Source: Bacillota bacterium (GTDB lineage Bacteria > Bacillota > Clostridia > Oscillospirales > Oscillospiraceae). Taken from it: a stretch of 64,000 bases of DNA. The DNA lies in the NCBI GenBank assembly GCA_021770445.1, contig JAETQY010000017.1, positions 1-64,000 of the forward strand, given 5' to 3'. The number at the start of each line of letters is the position of its first letter. The stretch's first letter is position 1. The notes beneath the pieces are model-generated. The model did not search any database. It was not told the origin of the DNA and worked only from the letters and a program-made list of their open reading frames with translations. The translations under genes were made by a program, and so were the position numbers. Of the stretch, positions 25,418 through 33,914 are shown in pieces.

Positions 25418-26569
25418 TTAGAGAATATCCTGTATGAAATCGCCCACGACTTGGGCGGCACGCTTTTGCATATCGCCTGTGACGTGGGCGTAAGTGTCCA
25501 GGGTAAAGCTGGCCTTGGTGTGCCCCAGAATACTGGACAAGGTTTTAGCGTCCACCCCGCCGGCCAGTGCATGGGTCGCGAATGTGTGACGGAGGTCATG
25601 AAATCTGATGCTGGGCAGTCCGGCTTCCATCAGAATCTTTTTCAGTTTCCGGTAGGCTCCCGCTGGATGGGTCGGACGTTCCGGCTTTAAGAGGTCAGGG
25701 AAGATCCACTCCGTCAGTGCGGTTTCTTTCCTCTTTTTCAGAAGCTGGATTGTACTGTGGGGAAGCAGAATCGTCCGCTTTCCGGCGTAGGTTTTGGTAT
25801 CCCCGGCAGTGAGTTTCCCGCCCGTTTCTGTTCGGACGGTGCGGCAGATTTTCAGCGTCCCGGCTTTGCTGTCGAAGTCCTCCCACTTGAGTCCGCACAG
25901 CTCTCCTCGCCGCAGACCGGTGGTCAGTTCCGTGTAGAAGAAATCATGCCAGAGCTCATCTTTCGCTATGGCGGCCATCAGAGTATCCAACTGCTCATTG
26001 TTGAGGATACCTTTGGGTCTGTTTGTTATCTTAGGCGGTACTACCTTACTTGCGGGATTGGAAGGGATCAGTCCTTCCTTCGTCGCTGTTTTCAGAGCGT
26101 GATGGAGGATAGTGTGGATGCCGTGCACAGTGACCGGCGCAAGACCAGGGGTGCAGTTCTGGCCCTTGGTGATCCGGCCTTGCTCCAGGAGGAATGTATA
26201 CAGATCATTCAAATCAGCTGGAGTGATTCTCGTCAACTGCTTCTGCCCCAAATAGGGCTTGACGTGGTTGTTAATATCTCGCCGGTATCCCTCCAGAGTG
26301 TGATTGCGGATCGTTCCTGCCATGCGCTCGTCTAACCATTTGTCCAGCCACTCGGAGAGAGACATCTTGCTCTGCTCTGTCAGCTCCACCCCCCGGTAGG
26401 CATCGATATTCTGATGGAGCTTAGCGGTCAACTCTTTCTGGGTATCGGCGTAGATGTAGCGGAAGATGGAGTCACCGTTCTTCTTGTGACCCACCACGAT
26501 GCGCCCCTCCCAGCGCCCGTCATCCCGTTTGCGCACCATGCCGTCGCCAGACGGTCTGCGCTTTGCCAT
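25418..26569 (-). CDS. Tyrosine recombinase (integrase), second
   Basis: A 383-aa integrase just upstream (13-nt gap) of the other. AP2-like N-terminal domain (KRDDGRWEGRIVVGHKKNG), SAM-like domain, then catalytic residues R220, HDLRHTF (H324, R327), H350 and Y360. Key positions coincide with those of its neighbour, so the two are related; this one lacks the C-terminal extra domain. A ribosome binding site (GGGAGGTGAATAAC) precedes the ATG. The pair may act together or belong to successive elements. Confidence 0.93.
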   Translation of the reverse strand: MAKRRPSGDGMVRKRDDGRWEGRIVVGHKKNGDSIFRYIYADTQKELTAKLHQNIDAYRGVELTEQSKMSLSEWLDKWLDERMAGTIRNHTLEGYRRDINNHVKPYLGQKQLTRITPADLNDLYTFLLEQGRITKGQNCTPGLAPVTVHGIHTILHHALKTATKEGLIPSNPASKVVPPKITNRPKGILNNEQLDTLMAAIAKDELWHDFFYTELTTGLRRGELCGLKWEDFDSKAGTLKICRTVRTETGGKLTAGDTKTYAGKRTILLPHSTIQLLKKRKETALTEWIFPDLLKPERPTHPAGAYRKLKKILMEAGLPSIRFHDLRHTFATHALAGGVDAKTLSSILGHTKASFTLDTYAHVTGDMQKRAAQVVGDFIQDIL

Positions 26570-26572
26570 CTG

Positions 26573-26869
26573 TTATTCACCTCCCTTTTTGATATCGCCG
26601 TCGTTGTCATCCATGCACTCGGCCATCAGCCTGACACCCAGCCGGAAACCCAGGATGAAATTCTCGATTGCCGTGATACTGTTGATCTCATGCTGTGATC
26701 GAATGAGTTTTGTAAGAGTCTCTTGCTCAGCTTTCCCGAGCTGTTCCATGAGTTGCTTTTCGCAGCTGGTAACACGAGCTACCGCCTTCGCCATTTCTGA
26801 GCCGGGAGTCATCCGCTGTTCACTGGGTGTGATGTTGCTGTAGTAGAGATCTTCCAGGGTTTTTCTCAT
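26573..26869 (-). CDS. DUF6809-type small protein of mobilizable elements
   Basis: A 98-aa helical protein (MRKTLEDLYYSNITPSEQ ... ENFILGFRLGVRLMAECM). The pattern TLEDLYYGNI-P near the start and FxxGFRLGxRLMxE near the end is seen in proteins of clostridial integrative elements assigned to DUF6809. The start at 26869 follows AAAGGAGGTTGG; a longer frame has no such site. It ends 4 nt before the second integrase, so co-transcription is likely. Function unknown. Confidence 0.7.
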   Translation of the reverse strand: MRKTLEDLYYSNITPSEQRMTPGSEMAKAVARVTSCEKQLMEQLGKAEQETLTKLIRSQHEINSITAIENFILGFRLGVRLMAECMDDNDGDIKKGGE

Positions 26870-27016
26870 TTCAACCAACCTCCTTTGCAGCAACACACAA
26901 TACCCTAACTCCGTTTGAATAGCTATGGCCTTTGAGCAGAGTTATCAGAAATTTAATAGGTTGCGCTTTGAACTTCCGGTTCTCTTTGTATACACTGGCG
27001 CAGTTCAGAAATATGC

Positions 27017-27040
27017 GGGGCGCTCCGGATGGAGCGCCCC
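27017..27040 (-). terminator. Terminator after the CAP-domain gene
   Basis: A perfect 10-bp stem GGGGCGCTCC/GGAGCGCCCC with GGAT loop, 20 bp beyond the minus-strand stop; only a weak T-run follows. Confidence 0.6.
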
Positions 27041-27060
27041 TGGCAGCTGCCTGCCTCTAT

Positions 27061-27825
27061 TTATGCGTAGAAGTTGACACTGTTGGGTATCCCGACGAAC
27101 ATGTAGCAGTAGGTCACGCCGTTGTGCTGGGTCACTCCTACCCCGATGCAGTCGCATTTCGGGTCTATCATTGTTTCGAAGTGCCCTGGGGAGTTGATCC
27201 AGTTGTCAACGGCCCGCTGAGCCGCGTTTGCTGTGCCGGTGAATACCGTGAGGTTGTCGCCGAATCCGTAGGGGTATCCGGCGTCCTTCGCAGCCTGGCA
27301 CTCCTCCTTGGAGTGGTGCCAGGTGTAGCGCCGGTCGGAACAGCTTTGGGCGGCGTTCATCAGGGCGTCGTTGACAGACAGCTCCGACACTCCGTTGGCC
27401 CTGCGGGTCTGGTTAATCAGGCGAATCATCTCCTGGCGTATCTCCATATTATCTGTCAGGCTGGCGCTGTCCTTGCCATCGGATTTTTCCGGGGTGGCGG
27501 GACCGACTGTCAGCGTTATGGCCCCGCTCTCTCCGGCGCTGTTGGAGACGGTGATCTCTGCACTGCCCTCAGCCTTAGCGACGGCAACCCAGAAGGTCAG
27601 AACCCGTTCCACTGCTACAACATCCGGGTCGCTGGAGGAGACGGTGTACTCCGTACCGCTGGGGCCTATGATGAGACCGCTGCGCTCTCCTACCTTTAGG
27701 GTACTGCCCTTGTAACTGCCCACCCGGAGCGGCGAGTTCTCTGCCGCTGTGGCGGAGACCGTGAGGCTGGCGGCAAGAGCCGCCGCCATCAGTGTCGCGG
27801 TGATTTGTCTTTTCATGCTGGTCAT
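27061..27825 (-). CDS. Secreted CAP/SCP-domain protein
   Basis: A 254-aa exported protein. The signal peptide ends at about residue 28 (ALAASLTVSATAA). A Big-like segment (about 30-110; SSDPDVVAVERVLTFWVAVA) is followed by the CAP/SCP (YkwD-like) domain (about 125-252) with RLINQTRRANGVSELSVN, WINSPGHFETMIDP and IGVGVTQHNGVTYCYMFVG. The histidine in SPGHF and the catalytic-like glutamates expected in bacterial CAP proteins are present. GAGGAGGAAACC precedes the ATG. A 5'-truncated homologue lies at 56530-57078. Confidence 0.9.
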   Translation of the reverse strand: MTSMKRQITATLMAAALAASLTVSATAAENSPLRVGSYKGSTLKVGERSGLIIGPSGTEYTVSSSDPDVVAVERVLTFWVAVAKAEGSAEITVSNSAGESGAITLTVGPATPEKSDGKDSASLTDNMEIRQEMIRLINQTRRANGVSELSVNDALMNAAQSCSDRRYTWHHSKEECQAAKDAGYPYGFGDNLTVFTGTANAAQRAVDNWINSPGHFETMIDPKCDCIGVGVTQHNGVTYCYMFVGIPNSVNFYA

Positions 27826-27962
27826 ATGGTTTCCTCCTCAATTTCAGTATTTTGTGGGTTTTCGCAAACATGACAATACCAGTAAGGAGGGCACAAGTCC
27901 AACACTATTGAGAGGCAGAGAGTAGAAAAAATGGCTTAGAAATACAGCAGTTTGCCATGTCC

Positions 27963-29717
27963 TCACATAGGCAGGGACGGCCCTCTGTACTCCTCATAGT
28001 CATCTGCCTTATGACCCATAGCGATCTTCTTCTCTCTGATCTTGAGCCGCAGTTTTCGATCCACCTGCTGTCCGGCCGGAGCTTGAGGAGGAATAGAGTT
28101 GTCCTGGAAAATCTCACTCATGTGATGGAGCAGACGAGTGACCGACAACATGACCGAGGGCGGCTTCAGGCTACCCCAGCGGTCCAGGAAGAACTGAGCG
28201 TATTCGTTTCCCTGAGCGGCTGACTGTGTGAACCAGTAGTGAGCTTGTTCCGCATCTTGCCTGTCCAAGTACAGCTTACCGAGTGCGTACTGCGCATACT
28301 GGTTGCCGCACTCAGCCGCCTGGGTCAGGTGCTCGATGGCTTTTTCCGTGTCCTTTGGAACACCATCACCCGGAAGGTAGAGCTTGCCCAGCCGGTAGCT
28401 GGCATACTGATTGCCTTGAGCGGCGGCTTGCTCGTACCACTCCACCGCTTCGGTTATTCGTTTCCTGCTTTGCAGGAGTTTGCCCAGTGCGTATTGGGAG
28501 AAATCATTCCCGGCCTCAGCGGAGCGGCGGAACCATAACTCTGCTTTGTCGTTGTCCGGCAGGACGCCCAGACCATCCCGCCAGCATTTGCCCAACTGAT
28601 GTGCTGCCACAGTGAAACCGGCGTCCCAGAGCTGCTCCAGGGTTTGGACGGCCTCCTCTTGCTCCGTCCAGGTGGAGTTGTCATCGCAGAGGACATACCG
28701 GGCTTCCCGATATGCGTTCACCACTTGCCGGGGAGAGTGGATGTTCAGGACTTCTTCCTCCTCATCCAATTCATCGACCATCTGCTCATCCTCGAACGTG
28801 ATTCCTCCCAAGCGGATACGCTCTGCTTCCCGGATGACCATATTCTTGATCGACTTGAACTCCTTTTGCTGTGACAGCGGCAGATGTTCCCTGGGCTTGT
28901 CCTTGTAATAGTTCTCCAGCTCATCCCGCAGCTTGTTCCAGGCCTCATAGCACTCCGCCACCGCCGGGAGCTGAGCCAGCGCATCCACGATGGCGTCCAC
29001 CTGAGCTTTGACCGGTTTCTTCAGGTATCCGTATACCTTTTTGCCCTTGGCATCCTGGAGCATTTCTGACAGAGTGAGCAACTTATCTTCAATAGCGGGG
29101 CAGTCACAGATACCGGACTCCATCTCTCGGATCAGATCGCGCATTGCCTCCTGCGCTGCATCGCGCACTTCCTGGTAGGACAGGTCCTTCTGTTTGTAGA
29201 GGTGCAAGAGCTCATCCTGGAAAATATCGTTAGTCAGTTTGGAGCGCATCGCTTCGATACCCTGCTCTGTCAGATAACCCTGCTTCGGGTCTGCTGACCA
29301 GACCATCATGTGGATATGGGGATGGTGTTTCTCATCGTGGAAGGCGGCGCACCAGCGGAACTGGTTAGGCGGTATCTTCATTGCCTCCGCCAGTTCCGTC
29401 TGGTGAGCCAGGAGGAGCTTCCGCCAGCTTTCTGCGGAGTCGTAGCCCAGCCGGACAGCGTCCTCCCGTTTGAGCGAGTAGATGAACGTCCAGACGGGAG
29501 CCGGATGGCAACTTACCTCCTTCATTGTGTCGTCGAGGCTGGTGCTCTTGGCGTTGGAGAACAGACCGTGGGAGCGAGGCCGCTCCGCGATGTACTTCAG
29601 GTACTGGTCACCGGCGTTCATCAGTTCCACACCATCACGGGTACCGATGTACTCTGCGTAGTGTCCGGCACCGCCGCCTGGCTTGATGTAGCCGCTTTTT
29701 TGAACCAGTCCCTGCAT
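27963..29717 (-). CDS. MobP-type relaxase with Sel1 repeats
   Basis: Conjugative relaxase that nicks oriT, 584 aa. The N-terminal domain (about 1-200) contains the metal-binding triad motif HHPHIHMMVW at 131-140 preceded by RWCAAFHDEK, characteristic of MobP (MobP3-like) relaxases. The C-terminal half has Sel1-like repeats (AELWFRRSAEAGNDFSQYAL, AVEWYEQAAAQGNQYASYRL and two more, about 390-510). The start overlaps the stop of the upstream gene (TAATG), so the two are coupled. It lacks its own transfer machinery here, making the element mobilizable rather than self-transmissible. Confidence 0.9.
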   Translation of the reverse strand: MQGLVQKSGYIKPGGGAGHYAEYIGTRDGVELMNAGDQYLKYIAERPRSHGLFSNAKSTSLDDTMKEVSCHPAPVWTFIYSLKREDAVRLGYDSAESWRKLLLAHQTELAEAMKIPPNQFRWCAAFHDEKHHPHIHMMVWSADPKQGYLTEQGIEAMRSKLTNDIFQDELLHLYKQKDLSYQEVRDAAQEAMRDLIREMESGICDCPAIEDKLLTLSEMLQDAKGKKVYGYLKKPVKAQVDAIVDALAQLPAVAECYEAWNKLRDELENYYKDKPREHLPLSQQKEFKSIKNMVIREAERIRLGGITFEDEQMVDELDEEEEVLNIHSPRQVVNAYREARYVLCDDNSTWTEQEEAVQTLEQLWDAGFTVAAHQLGKCWRDGLGVLPDNDKAELWFRRSAEAGNDFSQYALGKLLQSRKRITEAVEWYEQAAAQGNQYASYRLGKLYLPGDGVPKDTEKAIEHLTQAAECGNQYAQYALGKLYLDRQDAEQAHYWFTQSAAQGNEYAQFFLDRWGSLKPPSVMLSVTRLLHHMSEIFQDNSIPPQAPAGQQVDRKLRLKIREKKIAMGHKADDYEEYRGPSLPM

Positions 29718-30124
29718 TAGTTGAGCTCCTTCTGGTATTTGTAGGCGCCTTCAAAATCGATCTCGCCATTCGTTTCCTGGACGTCCTTGATACACCTGAC
29801 CTTTAATTTCTTCAGCGTGTCCAGATCCACATCGATACTGGCAGCTGTGAGGTGTGCCATGAGTGCGTCGTCTACCGACAGCTTGAACAGCAGTTTCCCG
29901 ATGCGGCTGCCCAGCGCACTCAGTTTACCCTCTAGCACTTCCGCAAGGACACGGGGCAGGTAGCTGTCGGCCTGTTCGGTATCCAGATAGCCAGAGTAGA
30001 ACTGGATTGCCTTCTCGATGTACTCGTTCTGTGTGGAGCAGTTGTCGGTGCGGTAATGATCTTTGACGTTGGTCCATGCCTCATCCGTCAACCAGACAGT
30101 GTGGCGGTTTTTCTCTTCTTTCAT
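29717..30124 (-). CDS. Relaxosome accessory protein, RHH-like
   Basis: A 135-aa protein starting MKEEKNRHTVWLTDEAWTN; the short beta-type segment followed by two helices (STQNEYIEKAIQFYSGYL) resembles ribbon-helix-helix nicking accessory proteins (MobC-like role). A strong AAAGGAGGGTTTACGC sets the start at 30124. It is translationally coupled to the relaxase and lies beside the candidate oriT. The exact family name is uncertain. Confidence 0.75.
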   Translation of the reverse strand: MKEEKNRHTVWLTDEAWTNVKDHYRTDNCSTQNEYIEKAIQFYSGYLDTEQADSYLPRVLAEVLEGKLSALGSRIGKLLFKLSVDDALMAHLTAASIDVDLDTLKKLKVRCIKDVQETNGEIDFEGAYKYQKELN

Positions 30125-30179
30125 GCGTAAACCCTCCTTTTTTGCAATAGCGTTATTGGAAATCCTGAAACAGTGGTTT

Positions 30180-30320
30180 TTTCCTTTGCTTTTTCGGGAA
30201 TCAGCGTCAATCAAAGATGTCAGCCCACAAAAAAACGTCAGCCTCCGTTCCTGAAACCGCCCGCACTGCGGGTGGTTGTGACCGCACCGGCGCAGTAAAA
30301 GCGCCGGTGCTTTCTCCTGC
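30180..30320 (-). other. Candidate origin of transfer (oriT)
   Basis: The 355-bp gap 30125-30479 contains a perfect 10-bp inverted repeat GCACCGGCGC/GCGCCGGTGC (30284-30293, 30301-30310, 7-nt loop) and a second hairpin near 30257-30275 (CCGCCCGC/GCGGGTGG), just upstream of the RHH gene and relaxase. Location and structure fit oriT; the nick site cannot be identified by eye. Confidence 0.5.
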
Positions 30321-30479
30321 TCCTTTTTCGATCCCCCGGTTCACCTGCCACTTTCGGCGGCGCTGAATGCACCGGATGGCGCACACAGGCCACACGCTTT
30401 TGATACGGCTCCGGTTGCGGTGAGAGGCGGCTTGTTACCCTCCGGCCACCAGCGAGGCCACACAGCGGCGCACAGGCTG

Positions 30480-30914
30480 TCACGCTGAGTCGCACCTTTC
30501 ACTGCGGAGCGCGAGTGCTTTTGCGACTCGCTGACGCTCGGTGGCCAGCTCCAACTGGCGGAGCTGCTGTTCGTGGTAGTAATCCACCGCCTCCTGGATG
30601 GGACGGATGTGGTAGCGCAGCGTACCGTTGCGCTTGCGTCCGTCTCTGGTGACAACGGTGGTTGGCTCTGTGCGGATGAGCTGCCGCTTCTCCAACTCCA
30701 GCACATACTTCCGAACGGTGTTGGTGCTCATCTTTACCGCTCTGCCGATAGTCTTGTAGCTGGCGTAGGACTGGAAAGTCTTCCGGTCCTCAATGTGCAT
30801 CAGGTAACCGTAGACCGCGATGGCTCCGCAGGTCAGGCCGAGGTAGAATACCTCATTGGGCAGAGGGAAGTAGTTTCTTGCCGGATCACGCTCGGGCCAC
30901 TTTCTGTACTTCAT
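30480..30914 (-). CDS. Helix-turn-helix protein, replication/transfer-type
   Basis: A 144-aa protein (MKYRKWPERDPARNYFPLP start; LGLTCGAIAVYGYLMHIE; KTIGRAVKMSTNTVRKYV). The middle is a winged helix-turn-helix as in the N-termini of RepA-like initiators of mobile elements; a basic C-terminal helix (ELATERQRVAKALALR) follows. The start at 30914 is set by CCAAGGAGGCGCGG; upstream codons belong to the excisionase region. It may control replication or excision genes. Confidence 0.75.
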   Translation of the reverse strand: MKYRKWPERDPARNYFPLPNEVFYLGLTCGAIAVYGYLMHIEDRKTFQSYASYKTIGRAVKMSTNTVRKYVLELEKRQLIRTEPTTVVTRDGRKRNGTLRYHIRPIQEAVDYYHEQQLRQLELATERQRVAKALALRSERCDSA

Positions 30915-31228
30915 TCCGCGCCTCCTTGGATGTGCCGTGACACCCACTTCACAAATTTCTCCTTGGGCACTACCAATCTGTTGCCGATTTTCAGAACAGG
31001 GAAAATAGGGGCCCCCGCGCAAACGCGAAGCGTTTGTGTGGGGAGAGGAGGAGCAACGAAGTGAGCGAGCCCTGCCGCAGGCGGCGGGGCGAGTGATACG
31101 GAGTTTGTGACGACGACGTGCATCAGCTCGTAGCCGCTGGACGGCGAGACACCCAGCACCTTTGCCACCGTTCCCGCATTCAGGAACAGCGGCAGCTCTT
31201 CATAGTTCTTGTAGCCTGACTCTTTCAT
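30911..31228 (-). pseudogene. Excisionase-like gene interrupted in frame by a structured repeat
   Basis: The N-terminal part MKESGYKNYEELPLFLNAGT ... VSPSSGYELMH and the C-terminal part FPVLKIGNRLVVPKEKFVKWV are the two halves of a MerR-like excisionase/helix-turn-helix protein that is about 65-70 aa in related elements. Between them about 37 codons (VVVTNSVSLAPPPAAGLAHF...) are exactly repeat copy D read on the minus strand, without a stop. The product (105 aa) would have an insertion at the turn between helix and wing. Function is probably impaired but the frame is kept. It overlaps the HTH gene by 4 nt. Confidence 0.8.
31013..31118 (+). repeat. Structured repeat, copy D, inside the excisionase gene
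   Basis: Stem I CCCCGCGCAAACG/CGTTTGTGTGGGG, then AGAGGAGGAGCAACGAAGTGAGCGAGC, variable stem CCTGCCGCAGGCGG, GCGAGTGATACGGAGTTTGTG and terminal CGACG. The order and spacing match copies A-C although the arm sequences differ. Confidence 0.85.
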
Positions 31229-31368
31229 TTTACGTCCTCCTTCGCACCTGATTGACTTTTCTTTTCTGGCCTGATATGATGAGGGTAACACAAACTCAGC
31301 GGTCACACAATAGATTTGGCGCAGGATGGGGAAACGTCAAAAGTCTATCGGGTACGGGAGGGGACAGC

Positions 31369-32415
31369 ATGGCGGCGAATGTGTATGACCAGTTCACGGT
31401 TTTCTTCACCGGAGATACTGTGTTTCTGGATGGGACGGCCTTTCCACTCGGCCAGCTCACAACGGATGTCCTGAATCTGGACGATGAGGTGTTGACGGAA
31501 ATCGACCAGCGTGTCAGTGACTTTCTCTCTGCTGTGTGGACGCTGCTTCAGGAAAAGACAGACAGCGCCGCCCGTTCCACGCAGGAGCGGCTCAACGCTG
31601 TCTGGGATTTGATTTTTGAGTTGCCAGTCTATCGGACTCTGCGCTTGGATATGGGGACCTCCCGAAACTTGTTTCCCGCTTTGCTGACTGACCGGGATAA
31701 ATGGTCAGAGGTGCTGGACGTTGACTCCGATGGTCACCGAAGGTTTGAGGATTTTCTCTCTGGACTGGAATACTTTGCGGAGAGCCTGCGGAATTTCCGG
31801 TGGCAGATATGGTGGATGCTGGAGCAGTATTTCGAGTCGCTGTCCCGGCGCGGCAGCGTAGCATATGCGGAAGCCTACGCCGCCTACTTTACCGAGGCAT
31901 CAGCCGCTGGGGGATTGTTTTTCCTGGAGCAGGAGTTTGAGCAGAGCTTTCCGGCGCAGCTCTGCTTTGTCCCGATGGCGCATCCGGCAGAGCCAGGGAA
32001 AGCCATCCTTGCGGAAAAGGCGGAGTTCCGATATCTCTCCCATTTCCTCTACGTTGACTTCTACCGGGGGCTGATGGCGGGCAATGCCCCCCGCTGTTGT
32101 CATAACTGTGGACGCTATTTCCTGCTGAGCGATGGGTACAACACCTGCTACTGCAACAATATCGCGCCGGGGGAGACAGAGCGCACCTGCCGCAAGGTCG
32201 GCGCTCACCGAAGGGCAAACCACCCGACGGGATTAAAGCCCGCCGGGATAGAATACCGGAAAGTCTACAACCGTTTGAAGGCGAGAAAGCAGCGGGGAAA
32301 ACTCAGCAGGGACGAATGGAACGCAGTCGTGTCCCAGGCGCAGAAGGTGCTGGAGCTGGCGGAGCAGGGAAAACTGTCAGACGAAGAAATGCGGAAGCGG
32401 TTTACCGAGTTTTGA
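31369..32415 (+). CDS. DUF6076-type protein with zinc-ribbon-like C-terminus
   Basis: A 348-aa cytoplasmic protein. The N-terminal two thirds is acidic and aromatic with no known catalytic motif. The C-terminal part has CCHNCGRYFLL ... CYCNN ... CRKVGAH, a Cys/His cluster resembling a zinc ribbon of the type found in DUF6076 and CGNR-like proteins, suggesting nucleic acid binding. The start at 31369 follows GGGAGGGGACAGC. It is divergent from the excisionase and probably marks the end of the mobilization module. Confidence 0.7.
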   Translation: MAANVYDQFTVFFTGDTVFLDGTAFPLGQLTTDVLNLDDEVLTEIDQRVSDFLSAVWTLLQEKTDSAARSTQERLNAVWDLIFELPVYRTLRLDMGTSRNLFPALLTDRDKWSEVLDVDSDGHRRFEDFLSGLEYFAESLRNFRWQIWWMLEQYFESLSRRGSVAYAEAYAAYFTEASAAGGLFFLEQEFEQSFPAQLCFVPMAHPAEPGKAILAEKAEFRYLSHFLYVDFYRGLMAGNAPRCCHNCGRYFLLSDGYNTCYCNNIAPGETERTCRKVGAHRRANHPTGLKPAGIEYRKVYNRLKARKQRGKLSRDEWNAVVSQAQKVLELAEQGKLSDEEMRKRFTEF

Positions 32416-32473
32416 GGCAGGCGGTTATTCTTTGGATAGGCAACGCAGTTTTTGAAAGCCACAGGTGATCATG

Positions 32474-33274
32474 TCAGGAGAATTCATAACGCTGGGCCAG
32501 GACGCCTTGCACCACCCACCGATTGGCATGGCCGTTTCCAGTGCAGGTGGAGAGGGTCAGAATCTGTGCCCCAGTCTCCGGGATCACCCCGGTATCTATT
32601 ACCGAGTTGTCCAGGCAGAACTGCAGGAACTCCTCCTCCAAGCCGCCCGATTCCAGGGCCAGGCGGTAAACCAGGCTGGTTACCGGTGCCTCATGGGCCG
32701 CGAAAATATCATAACGCCTGACGGCGGTTTCATCGACCAAATAAACGCTGGGATGTTCCTGCCAGAACTCCAGGTCCTTGTAATATTTCAGCGTGCCGAA
32801 CATGGTGTCGTTGCGCATCCGGTGGGCATAGGCGATGAGGTGGAAGCCCGTCAGGTCCCGGTTGTTGGTCTCCTCCAGAAAGACGGAGCCGCCTCCGCTG
32901 GCTTCTTTCTTCCAGTTGTGGGAGAGATAAAACTGATTGTCCGTCCCCCGTACCAGGGGATAGGAAAGTTCCGTGCCGGGTATCTCGATCCAGCCTACTA
33001 CATCCTCGTTTGCTTCCCGCAGGGCTTCCAGGTCCACCTCTGCCAGGTGTGCCACCTCCTCCGGGAGGGGTTCCGGCGGGTCCGGAGTCTCCGGGAGGTT
33101 GCTCTGTGCGGGACTGGACCGGTCCGGCTCGGCCAGGCCGGCAGTCTCAGAGGCATCCGCCCGGTCCCGGTCAGCACGCCAGCTATCGTAAGTCTGATGG
33201 AGCACTATAGCGGTGCTGAACAGGAAAACCGCCGCCAGCAGGGCAAATAGGCCGGTCTGAATTTTTTTCTTCAT
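32474..33274 (-). CDS. Class B sortase
   Basis: Membrane-anchored transpeptidase attaching surface proteins to peptidoglycan, 266 aa. N-terminal anchor helix (GLFALLAAVFLFSTAIVL), Pro/Glu-rich linker to about 85, then the sortase domain with GWIEIPGTELSYPLV, catalytic His in LIAYAHRM, Cys in LTLSTCTGNGHANRWVV and the downstream Arg. SrtB-type spacing. The start at 33274 (MKKKIQTG) follows GAAGGTGATC. The adjacent minus-strand surface protein carries a PKTGD-type sorting signal and is the likely substrate. Confidence 0.9.
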   Translation of the reverse strand: MKKKIQTGLFALLAAVFLFSTAIVLHQTYDSWRADRDRADASETAGLAEPDRSSPAQSNLPETPDPPEPLPEEVAHLAEVDLEALREANEDVVGWIEIPGTELSYPLVRGTDNQFYLSHNWKKEASGGGSVFLEETNNRDLTGFHLIAYAHRMRNDTMFGTLKYYKDLEFWQEHPSVYLVDETAVRRYDIFAAHEAPVTSLVYRLALESGGLEEEFLQFCLDNSVIDTGVIPETGAQILTLSTCTGNGHANRWVVQGVLAQRYEFS

Positions 33275-33295
33275 AAAGATCACCTTCACTGAAAA

Positions 33296-33321
33296 GTGCG
33301 GCCCAGTTTCCCGGGCCGCAC
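33296..33321 (-). terminator. Terminator between surface protein and sortase genes
   Basis: Perfect 9-bp stem GTGCGGCCC/GGGCCGCAC, 8-nt loop, followed on the minus strand by TTTTC. Confidence 0.8.
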
Positions 33322-33353
33322 CGTGCTTTGGTTTAGTGCGTCAGGCCGCTGAA

Positions 33354-33905
33354 TTACTCAGCGGTATCCTCGCGTTTTTTGCCCAGGGCCAACAGAGCCA
33401 GCCCCATTCCGGAAATTAAGGTGAGGGTCCTCCAGATCGAAGAACTGTCTCCGGTCTTGGGCACGTCCGCCAGAGGTACGTCCTCATCGGGAATCTCGGT
33501 CAGATCCTCGGGCGTTTCCGCCAGAGGCACATCCTCATCCGGGACAATCACCTCCTCGGGGGTCTCCTCCTGGGGTACGTCCGCCAGAGGTACATCCGGG
33601 TCAGTGATCTCAACGGGTGTCGGGTCGTTAGGTTCAATGGGGTCATCCCCGCCGCCAGTCGGCGGAGTGGGAGGTGTGGAACTGCCGCCGCCGGTAGTCC
33701 GGTCATACCGCAGGGTGATGGTGTTGTCACCGTCCACAGCCAGAGTCAGGGTCTCGGGATTGGCGGAGGTATAGCGGTAGCTGACGCCGTTGTAGGTGTA
33801 CTGTCTGTCGATGCTCCCGGTGCTGATGGTTTCGCCAACCGCGCCGGTGCGGGTGCTGTCAGTAGAGCCGCTCAGGCTGCCGTTGGTGTAGTACTCGTGT
33901 AACCT
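33354..33905 (-). pseudogene. Cell-wall-sorted surface protein, 5'-truncated
   Basis: C-terminal part of a sortase substrate: a MucBP/Big-like repeat remnant (HEYYTNGSLSGSTDST ... NTITLRYDR), an acidic Pro-rich spacer with repeats of DVPLADVP/DEDVPLAETP, then the sorting signal VPKTGDSS, a hydrophobic helix and KKRE. The coding frame loses its signal peptide and upstream domains at about 33905, where sequence reading in the opposite direction belongs to an ATPase gene. It is therefore a deletion or rearrangement remnant, not an intact gene. Confidence 0.8.
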
Positions 33906-33914
33906 GGTCTCCAG

